Below, in pieces: positions 1 to 6,000 of a DNA stretch of 8,118 nt. Position 1 is the stretch's first letter. The number at the start of each line of letters is the position of its first letter. The notes beneath the pieces are model-generated. The model was given only the letters and a program-made list of their open reading frames with translations, made no database searches and was not told the origin of the DNA. The position numbers and the translations under genes are program-made. Source of the stretch: Methylophilaceae bacterium (GTDB lineage: Bacteria > Pseudomonadota > Gammaproteobacteria > Burkholderiales > Methylophilaceae); the NCBI GenBank assembly GCA_017880825.1, contig JADGRN010000060.1:1-8118 (forward strand), read 5' to 3'.

Positions 1-783
1 ATCGTTGCCATCCTTCCAGCGGTTTCGGCTCACATAGTATCCATGCACGTCATCTGCAAAGGCCTTCGGCAGAACGCCGTTGATGACCAGATACTGCTGC
101 TTGAGGCCAATGCCGGCAAGTTCTTCATGGGTTCGCGCAACTTCGCGCAAGGTGGCCTGCTGGGCACGAGCCACCAGAATCAGCCGGGTGTGTTTGCCAT
201 CGGCGAGCGCATCTACAGCCGTCTTGTATTGCTCACGTTGCTTCTCAAGCCCGGCTAGTGGACCCAGGCATGATGCATCGCCTTTGCCTTCTTCGAGGAA
301 ACCGCTCCAGGCCCCGGGCAGTTGCAGTAGGCGGATGGTATGCCCGGTGGGCGCTGTGTCGAAAATGATATGGTCATACTCAGCGGTCAACGCTGAATCA
401 ATGAGTAGCGCGGTGAATTCGTCGAATGCGGCGATTTCCGTGGTGCAGGCGCCTGAGAGTTGTTCCTCGATACCTTTGACTATGGCGTCAGGCAACACGC
501 CACGCACCGGGTCGACGATGCGGTCGCGATAGAGCTGGGCCGCAGCCTGCGGGTCGATTTCCAGTGCGGCCAGCCGTGGCACAGTGGGAACTGCAGTAAT
601 GTGATTGCCGATAGCAATACCAAACACCTGCCCAACATTAGAGGCGGGGTCAGTACTGACGAGCAGCACGTTTTTCCCTGCATCCGCTAACTGGACTGCC
701 GTGGCACAGGCAATTGAAGTCTTGCCAACCCCACCCTTGCCAGTAAAGAAAAGGTAACGTGGCGGCTGGTCAAGAAATTTCAT
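1..783 (-). CDS. arsA: ArsA, arsenite/antimonite-pump ATPase (3' end cut by window)
   Basis: ATPase subunit of the ArsAB arsenite/antimonite extrusion pump, a cytosolic protein that docks on the ArsB membrane carrier. 261 codons are visible with no stop; full-length family members are about 580 residues with two homologous ATPase halves, so this is most of the first half. Visible motifs are the P-loop GKGGVGKTS (residues 15-23), STDPASNVGQ (43-52), and the signature DTAPTGHT (142-149). The metalloid-binding cysteines C113 (in GACTTE) and C172 (in SCLGP) sit at the same positions as in the E. coli plasmid R773 protein. I chose the ATG at 783 because MKFLDQPPRYLFFTGKGG then matches the usual N-terminus; an in-frame ATG lies three codons upstream at 792. 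It follows arsD with about 15 bp between them, so the two are surely co-transcribed. The last ~18 residues (after FADD) look unlike the family at the equivalent position. Identity is near certain. Confidence 0.96.
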   Translation of the reverse strand, partial: MKFLDQPPRYLFFTGKGGVGKTSIACATAVQLADAGKNVLLVSTDPASNVGQVFGIAIGNHITAVPTVPRLAALEIDPQAAAQLYRDRIVDPVRGVLPDAIVKGIEEQLSGACTTEIAAFDEFTALLIDSALTAEYDHIIFDTAPTGHTIRLLQLPGAWSGFLEEGKGDASCLGPLAGLEKQREQYKTAVDALADGKHTRLILVARAQQATLREVARTHEELAGIGLKQQYLVINGVLPKAFADDVHGYYVSRNRWKDGND

Positions 784-798
784 GTGTGTCATTTCTAT

Positions 799-1161
799 TT
801 AGCAGCATTTGCTGCCGCTGCAACATCCCTCTGCTGGTTTGATTTCGGTAACCGGGTGGGCGATGTCAGCCCAACGCGCCAATTCTGTGCGATGTGGATA
901 GCGGCCTGCCAGCGCCACTTCACCATCAACCAGAATCAGCGGCAATGCTTTTTCTCCGGAACGTTCCAGAAAGCCTTTCACGACTTGATTGTTGGCAAAC
1001 TCCATCGGCTGTTGCGCAAGATTGAAGCGCTCAATCCGTGCGCCATTTTGTTTTGCCCAATCTACATCGGCCGCAAAACTGACCAATTGTTGATCCACAT
1101 CGACACCGCATACGCCGGTGTTGCAGCACATAGCCGGGTCAAATATCTGTATTGATTTCAT
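799..1161 (-). CDS. arsD: ArsD, arsenic metallochaperone and weak transcriptional repressor
   Basis: Metallochaperone that binds As(III)/Sb(III) and hands it to ArsA, raising the affinity of the pump; some family members also act as weak repressors. The 120-residue length equals that of the well-studied R773 protein. Every functional cysteine pair is in place: C12-C13 and C18 in the N-terminal MCCNTGVC motif, and the two C-terminal vicinal pairs C112-C113 and C119-C120 (GCCSGSKCC). The thioredoxin-like fold region includes the typical LPLILVDGEVALAGRYP stretch. The ATG at 1161 is preceded by an excellent Shine-Dalgarno sequence. The gene lies between a truncated metallo-beta-lactamase-fold gene and arsA and shares their orientation. 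No arsR of the arsenic-sensing type or arsB is visible here; arsB may lie beyond the left edge. Identity is near certain. Confidence 0.97.
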   Translation of the reverse strand: MKSIQIFDPAMCCNTGVCGVDVDQQLVSFAADVDWAKQNGARIERFNLAQQPMEFANNQVVKGFLERSGEKALPLILVDGEVALAGRYPHRTELARWADIAHPVTEIKPAEGCCSGSKCC

Positions 1162-1166
1162 GATGA

Positions 1167-1176
1167 CACCTCCTTA
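1167..1176 (-). promoter_or_regulatory. Strong ribosome binding site of arsD
   Basis: On the minus strand this reads TAAGGAGGTG, an almost full-length anti-16S complement. The AGGAGG core lies 7 nt before the arsD ATG at 1161. It fixes the arsD start. It also shows that arsD is translated independently of the stump ORF upstream, whose stop codon is about 18 nt before the site. Confidence 0.85.
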
Positions 1177-1190
1177 AACAATGATGGTGT

Positions 1191-1211
1191 GGGTTATTGC
1201 CTCAATAACCC
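1191..1211 (-). repeat. Perfect 9-bp inverted repeat over the stop codon of the truncated MBL gene
   Basis: The arms GGGTTATTG (1191-1199) and CAATAACCC (1203-1211) are exact reverse complements separated by a 3-nt loop. The hairpin therefore includes the last codons (Leu-Leu-Arg-Gln) and the TAA stop (1194-1196) of the MBL stump. It ends about 15 nt before the arsD Shine-Dalgarno sequence. There is no U-tract after it on either strand, so it is not a standard rho-independent terminator. It could be a processing or stabilising stem, a weak attenuator, or a scar of the rearrangement that cut the MBL gene. The repeat is certain; its role is not known. Confidence 0.7.
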
Positions 1212-1409
1212 GCTACCGGACACATGGTTGGAATGAATATGTGTTTCCAGCGAGAATTTCAATTTGCATCCATAGTTTTCCAGCAGCTTCAGATAATCTT
1301 CGACGTGCGCTGCGACCGGGTCGATAAAAATCGACTCGCGGCTTTCCTTGTCGGCAAGAGAGTAAGTGTAGATGGAAGATTCCGTATCAAATTGTTGCAT
1401 GAAAATCAT
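1194..1409 (-). pseudogene. Truncated ETHE1/BLH-like metallo-beta-lactamase-fold gene (N-terminal 71 codons)
   Basis: N-terminal piece of a metallo-beta-lactamase-fold hydrolase of the ETHE1/BLH type. Family members oxidise glutathione persulfide to sulfite in sulfide detoxification and are normally well over 200 residues. Residues 1-50 carry the usual opening (MIFMQQFDTESSIYTY, then SIFIDPV near 26-32). The metal-ligand motif HxHxDH appears as HIHSNH (H57, H59, N61, H62), so the conserved Asp is Asn here. The ORF stops at residue 71, just after SGSGLLRQ; the rest of the domain is absent and arsD follows about 30 bp later. A fair Shine-Dalgarno (AGGGA, 7 nt before the ATG at 1409) suggests the stump is still translated. 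Its position, divergent from a BigR-like regulator, matches the known bigR-blh pairing. It probably has no enzyme activity. The family call is fairly sure; whether the peptide has a role as a leader is open. Confidence 0.75.
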
Positions 1410-1435
1410 GATTCAATCCCTGAATGATGAATCAT
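1408..1435. repeat. Nested inverted repeats over the start of the MBL stump, candidate operator
   Basis: ATGATTCA (1408-1415) and TGAATCAT (1428-1435) form a perfect 8-bp dyad with a 12-bp spacer. Nested within and overlapping it are ATTCA/TGAAT (1411-1415 and 1421-1425) and ATGAT/ATCAT (1424-1428 and 1431-1435). Dyads of this kind near a start codon are typical operator sites for dimeric ArsR/SmtB-family repressors, so this may be a binding site for the regulator encoded from 1532. The repeats are seen directly; the operator role is inferred. Confidence 0.45.
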
Positions 1436-1531
1436 AGAAATATATTAACATATAATATTCATTGATAAAATATATAAATCAATATAATATATAAAAATGA
1501 AATTAAGTTAAACGAAAGAAAGTCGCAAAAC
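1436..1531. promoter_or_regulatory. Extremely AT-rich divergent promoter/operator region between MBL-arsDA and the efflux operon
   Basis: Only 5 of the 60 bases at 1441-1500 are G or C, in sharp contrast to the flanking genes. It holds several repeats: an inverted repeat ATTGAT/ATCAAT (1461-1466 and 1478-1483), another ATATTA/TAATAT (1442-1447 and 1453-1458), a direct repeat TATAATAT (1451-1458 and 1483-1490, 32 bp apart), and ATATATAAA twice (1470-1478 and 1487-1495). BigR-type repressors are known to bind AT-rich dyads that overlap promoters, which fits. Both transcripts must start in or near here, so one repressor could control both directions. Confidence 0.65.
1462..1488 (+). promoter_or_regulatory. 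Candidate sigma-70 promoter for the bigR-like/efflux operon
   Basis: TTGATA at 1462-1467 could be a -35 and TATAAT at 1483-1488 a perfect -10. The 15-bp spacing is shorter than ideal. The elements coincide with the ATTGAT/ATCAAT dyad, so a bound dimer would block RNA polymerase. A second TATAAT at 1451-1456 is an alternative -10. In DNA this AT-rich, promoter-like hexamers arise easily, so the exact choice is uncertain. Confidence 0.35.
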
Positions 1532-1849
1532 ATGAGCACCTCAACCGACATCGACCTTACGGCGTTGCAAGATTCAGCAGCGAATGTTTGCCGCCTGATG
1601 AAAGCGATGGCGAATGCAGATCGTTTATTGCTCCTATGCCAAATTTCACAGAGTGAAAAATCGGTAGGCGAGCTAGAGGAATTGACAGGTATCCGCCAAC
1701 CCACGCTCTCACAGCAGTTGACGATACTGCGCGATGCAGGCCTGGTATCAACCCGTCGTGACGGTAAGAAAATTTATTACAGCATTTCCAGCCAATCAGC
1801 GCTGGCGGTGATGCAAGTGCTTTATCAAGAGTTTTGCGGAAATGTTTAG
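1532..1849 (+). CDS. ArsR/SmtB-family repressor of the BigR/SqrR persulfide-sensing type
   Basis: Winged-helix homodimeric repressor of 105 residues. The recognition-helix region reads GIRQPTLSQQLTILRDAGLV (about 53-72), followed by the wing RRDGKKIYYSI (75-85). Cysteines are C20, C36 and C102. C36 (start of the effector region, LLLLC) and C102 (last helix, EFC) are 66 residues apart. That is the spacing of the two sensor cysteines in BigR (42/108), SqrR (41/107) and HlyU (38/104), which form a disulfide or tetrasulfide when they meet reactive sulfur and then release DNA. The arsenite-binding CxC motif of classical ArsR is absent from the DNA-binding helix. The gene is the first of the rightward operon and is divergent from the MBL stump and arsDA, so it probably represses in both directions. 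No strong Shine-Dalgarno precedes the ATG at 1532, only a purine-rich GAAAG run. The family is sure; the effector is inferred from the cysteines and neighbours. Confidence 0.88.
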   Translation: MSTSTDIDLTALQDSAANVCRLMKAMANADRLLLLCQISQSEKSVGELEELTGIRQPTLSQQLTILRDAGLVSTRRDGKKIYYSISSQSALAVMQVLYQEFCGNV

Positions 1850-1881
1850 CAAAATTATCAATGAGTAAGAGGAATGAAAGT

Positions 1882-2013
1882 ATGGGTTTGCAAACGACAC
1901 AACAATCACCAGATTTTGAATGCACGGCACCCAAGCCCGTATTGGGATTTTGCCTGACTGGAAGACGTGCCAGCAGCCTTTATCAGATGGCTTTTAGTCA
2001 GCAGGCGGACTAA
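1882..2013 (+). CDS. Small ORF of unknown function (43 codons) between the regulator and the adaptor gene
   Basis: Short open frame starting at an ATG with a good ribosome site (AAGAGGAA, about 7 nt upstream) and ending 11 bp before the adaptor start. It sits in the only notable gap of the rightward operon. An in-frame ATG at 1861 would give 50 codons but has no Shine-Dalgarno. The product has two cysteines (C14 and C24, the latter in GFCLTGRR), no signal peptide and no membrane segment, and I do not recognise it. It may be a real small protein, a translational-coupling leader for the adaptor, or the remnant of a longer gene. The ribosome site and tight spacing favour translation; function is unknown. 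Confidence 0.45.
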   Translation: MGLQTTQQSPDFECTAPKPVLGFCLTGRRASSLYQMAFSQQAD

Positions 2014-2024
2014 CAGGAAGCCAA

Positions 2025-3089
2025 ATGTATAACTTTCGTTTTCAATTCTGTACGTTACGGTTTGCGGCACTATTACTTGCCGTACTGGCGCTGCCTGTGT
2101 CTGCGGCATCGTTGGAAACCGTGCCCGTTAAGCTCGTTACATCAGGAAGCATTTATACGGCTGAGGGTGTGGTGGAATCAGTTAAAACCACGCAGATTGC
2201 TGCTGAAATGCAAGGCAGTATCACAGCGCTAACGGTCAAGGCGGGAGATGTCGTCAAGGCAGGGCAAGTGTTGGCGCGTATTGACACGCGTGTGGCAAAC
2301 CAACAGGTTGCTGGTAGCCAGGCTCAAGCAGCAGCAGCCAATGCGCAATTATCCGCCGCCCGACAAACCTATGAACGCAAGAAACGTTTGTTTGAAAAGC
2401 AGTACATCAGCCAAGCTGCGCTGGAACAATCAGAGGCTGAATACAAAACGGCTGAAGCACAGGCGCGTGCGCAACAGGCCGAAATATCCATTGCGAATGT
2501 TAGAACCGGCTTGCATACGGTGCTAGCGCCATACGACGGCGTAGTGGCGGAAGTGACCGCTGAATTGGGTGATATGGCATTGCCGGGCAAACCATTGTTG
2601 ATAGTTTATGACCCGAAAATGATGCGTGTGCTCGCCAGTGTGCCGCAGGATCGCTTGTCACAGCTAGACCCTACTGCGGCTTTGCAGGTCGAAGTTCCCG
2701 GTAGCGCTCAATCATCCATCACTATTCCTGTGCAAAACATGACCATCTTGCCCGTGGCTGATGCAGTGAGCCACCAAATGCAGGTTCGAGTGGCGTTGCC
2801 AGATAGCCTGAAAGGCACTGCTCCGGGCATGTTTTCCCGGCTCAAGCTGACGATCAAAAATAGCCATGAAACCTCTCGCCTATTCGTGCCGGCATCTTCG
2901 GTGATGCGACGTGGAGAGCTTGCGCTGGTGTATGTGGTGATTGGTGGAAAGCCACAATTGCGGCAAGTCAGACTTGGAGAACCGCAAGGAGAACTTATCG
3001 AAGCATTGTCTGGCGTAGAGGCTGGTGAACTGGTAGCGCTGCATCCACTTGCTGCTATAGCCATTAGCAAGACCCAGAGACAGGTCTGA
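2025..3089 (+). CDS. RND efflux periplasmic adaptor (membrane fusion protein, HlyD/AcrA family)
   Basis: Periplasmic adaptor that links the inner-membrane RND pump to the outer-membrane channel. It has 354 residues, a usual length. A Sec signal peptide covers residues 1-27 (hydrophobic FAALLLAVLALPVSA, cleavage after VSA); there is no lipobox cysteine at the cleavage site, so it is probably not a lipoprotein. The split lipoyl domain shows as VKAGDVVKAGQVLARID (about 71-87) and LAPYDGVVAEVTAELGDMALPGKPL (about 167-191). Between them lies an alpha-hairpin rich in Ala, Gln and Glu (about 90-158). A beta-barrel and membrane-proximal domain follow (about 200-345, with the FVPASSVMRRGE strand near 287-298). 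AGGAAG at 2015-2020 gives a Shine-Dalgarno for the ATG at 2025. The RND gene follows after 10 bp. The adaptor role is near certain; the substrate cannot be read from the sequence. Confidence 0.93.
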   Translation: MYNFRFQFCTLRFAALLLAVLALPVSAASLETVPVKLVTSGSIYTAEGVVESVKTTQIAAEMQGSITALTVKAGDVVKAGQVLARIDTRVANQQVAGSQAQAAAANAQLSAARQTYERKKRLFEKQYISQAALEQSEAEYKTAEAQARAQQAEISIANVRTGLHTVLAPYDGVVAEVTAELGDMALPGKPLLIVYDPKMMRVLASVPQDRLSQLDPTAALQVEVPGSAQSSITIPVQNMTILPVADAVSHQMQVRVALPDSLKGTAPGMFSRLKLTIKNSHETSRLFVPASSVMRRGELALVYVVIGGKPQLRQVRLGEPQGELIEALSGVEAGELVALHPLAAIAISKTQRQV

Positions 3090-3099
3090 CAGGCCAGAC

Positions 3100-6000
3100 A
3101 TGACACAGCACAATAATTCAGAAAAGCCAGGTATCCCGGAAAAATTAGGAATTTCTGGAAGAATTGCCCGACATTTTCAGGAGGCGCAGATTACTCCGTT
3201 ACTGGCATTGCTGGCGATGTTGTTAGGTCTGTTTGCCGTGCTGGTCACGCCTCGTGAGGAAGAGCCACAGATTGATGTCACTATGGCCAATGTGCTGATT
3301 CCATTTCCGGGCGCATTGGTAAAAGATGTAGAGCAGATGGTAGCGGTACCAGCCGAACAAGTGCTGGCACAAATGGCCGGCGTTGAGCATGTAAGCTCTG
3401 CCTCGACCGCAGGCATGGCCGTTATTACTGTGCAGTTCAAGGTAGGCGTCCCTCGTACTCAGGCGCTGGTGGAGTTGTACAACACCATTCATGCCAATCA
3501 GGATTGGCTACCTAAAAATCTGGGTGTGGGTGAGCCTGTCGTCAAGCCCAAGGGGATTGACGATGTACCTATTCTAACCGCCACCATGTATGCCAAAAAT
3601 TCACAGCAAGGCGCCTATGATTTAGAGCGTATCGCACACACGCTTGAGGCAGAAATCAAGCATGTACCCGGTACTCGAGAAGTCGTCACACTGGGCGGCC
3701 CGGGGCGTGTCATCAATGTGCTGCTTGATCCGGCGCGTATGGCGGCCTCCAACGTCACAGTGGCTGGTCTGCGCGACGTTTTACACAGCGCAAATGCCGG
3801 TGCGCCATTGGGGGATACTGTTCAATCAAACCGGGCGATTGCGCTGGAAGCAGGCCGCTACCTTGCCAGCGCACAGGATGTAGCGGATCTGGTGGTGGGC
3901 ATTCATGCGGGTCACCCGGTGTTTTTGAGAGATGTCGCCAGCGTCCAAGATGGTGCCCCGCCCGCGACAAGATATGTCTGGCACGGTGAAGGCGGGGAAA
4001 ATGGTGCAGAGTATCCGGCAGTCACCATTGCGGTGACCAAAAAACCGGGGCAGAACGCCGTAGAAGTCTCCAATTCAGTCATCAGGCAGATCGAGCAATT
4101 AAAAAATGTATTGATTCCTGCTGATGTTGGACTACAAATCACACGCAATTATGGCGACACCGCCAATGAAAAAGCACAGAAGCTGATTCAGAAGCTGATC
4201 TTTGCCACCTTTGCCGTGGTGGTGCTGGTGTTTCTGGCCTTAGGCAGGCGCGAAGCCGCAATTGTGGGTATCGCGGTGATCCTGACCCTGGCGGCCACCT
4301 TATTTGCCTCTTGGGCGTGGGGATTCACGCTTAATCGTGTGTCCCTGTTCGCGTTGATTTTTTCTATCGGCATCCTGGTGGATGATGCCATTGTGGTGGT
4401 GGAAAACATTCACCGTCACATGCAGATGAAACCTGACACATCCTTAACGGAAATTATTCCACAGGCAGTAGATGAAGTAGGTGGCCCGACGATACTTGCC
4501 ACATTTACCGTGATAGCCGCGTTGTTACCCATGGCATTTGTCAGCGGATTGATGGGGCCATACATGAGCCCCATCCCTATCAACGCCAGCATGGGCATGC
4601 TCATTTCGCTGGCGGTAGCTTTTAGCGTGACGCCGTGGTTATGCCATCGCTGGTTAAAGGCGAAGCATCACGAGAGTGCGCTTGCCGGGCATATCTCAAG
4701 AACATTTCAGCGCTTGTTTACCCCATTGCTGGATGCGACGCGCGGCGGACGCAACCGTCTTTTGCTATGGTTGGCAGTGGCTGGATTAATCGTTATTTCA
4801 CTGGTGTTGCCCGCCACAAAATTGGTGGTAATGAAAATGCTGCCTTTTGATAACAAATCCGAGTTTCAAGTGGTGGTGGACATGCCTGCCGGAACCCCGC
4901 TGGAAAAGACTGCCAGCGTATTACACGCAATGACGGCCTATCTCACCACGGTGCCGGAAGTCACAAACTATCAAGCCTACGTTGGGCTTTCTGCGCCCAT
5001 CAATTTCAACGGTCTGGTGCGCCAATACTATTTGCGCAGTGGTGGCGAGGTGGGCGACATTCAGGTCAATCTGGTAGATAAGCATCATCGCAGCGAACAA
5101 AGCCATGCGATTGCCAGCCGTGTTCGTCCGGCCTTGCAAAAAATCGCGGATAACACCGGGGCGAAACTTAAAGTGGTAGAAGTACCCCCAGGCCCACCGG
5201 TGCTTTCGCCGATAGTGGCAGAAATCTATGGCCCAGATCAAACCGGGCGTGAACAGATTGCGCATCAAGTTCGTGAGGTGTTTGCCAAAACTGCTGATAT
5301 TGTAGATGTGGATGAAAGCGCAATCGCAGCAGCGCCCAAACAGGAGTGGGTGGTTGATCGCCGCAAAGCGGCACTGTTAGGCATCTCGCAGGAAGCAATC
5401 ATCAGCACGTTACGCGCAGGGTTGTCAGGGGAGGATGTGACCTATCTGCACGATGCCAGCAAATATCCCGCTAGTGTGCAGCTGCGCTTGCCGGTTGGTT
5501 TGCAAGCCGATGCTGAAGCCTTGCTTGCGCTTTCAGTCAGTGCCTCCAATGGCAAGCTGGTGCCAATACGCGAACTGGTTACCAGACAGGACACGCTGCG
5601 TGAACAACCGATTTATCACAAAGATCTGTTGCCGGTGAATTACGTTATTGGCAACTTGGGCGGGCATCTGGATAGCCCGTTGTATGGTTTATTTGCCATG
5701 CGCGAATCCATTCTTGGAATTAAAACGCCAAACGGCGGCAAGCTCGATGAGTATTTCATTCGTCAGCCGGAAGAAGCGCAACGGCAATTCGCCCTTAAAT
5801 GGGATGGCGAATGGCAGGTGACTTACGAGACTTTCCGCGACATGGGTGCGGCTTATGCCGTGGGACTGATACTCATCTACCTGCTGGTGGTGGCGCAGTT
5901 CGGGTCTTACCTGACCCCGCTCATTATCATGGCGCCCATCCCGTTGACAATTATTGGAGTGATGCCCGGACATGCCTTATTAGGCGCACAGTTCACGGCC

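Noticed and set aside
80..532. 150-codon plus-strand open frame opposite arsA
   Set aside because: The minus strand encodes conserved ArsA motifs throughout this stretch; the Ser/Arg-rich plus product is typical of a shadow frame.
784..1155. 123-codon plus-strand open frame opposite arsD
   Set aside because: It is a shadow of arsD, which has exact family length, all functional cysteines and a strong ribosome site; the plus-strand product resembles nothing and has no ribosome site.
1410..1531. AT-rich repeats as a replication origin with iterons or a CRISPR leader
   Set aside because: The repeats are short and irregular, with no array of equal units, no DnaA-type boxes recognised and no Rep or Cas gene nearby; a divergent operator/promoter explains them better.
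1532..1849. Naming the regulator arsR because arsDA are adjacent
   Set aside because: The arsenite-binding CxC motif is missing and the cysteine spacing matches reactive-sulfur sensors.
1557..1934. 125-codon minus-strand open frame opposite the regulator gene
   Set aside because: The plus-strand product is a complete winged-helix repressor with conserved sensor cysteines; the antisense frame has no recognisable domain.
4921..5268. 115-codon minus-strand open frame inside the RND pump gene
   Set aside because: It overlaps the continuous 1073-codon pump frame and shows no domain or ribosome site.
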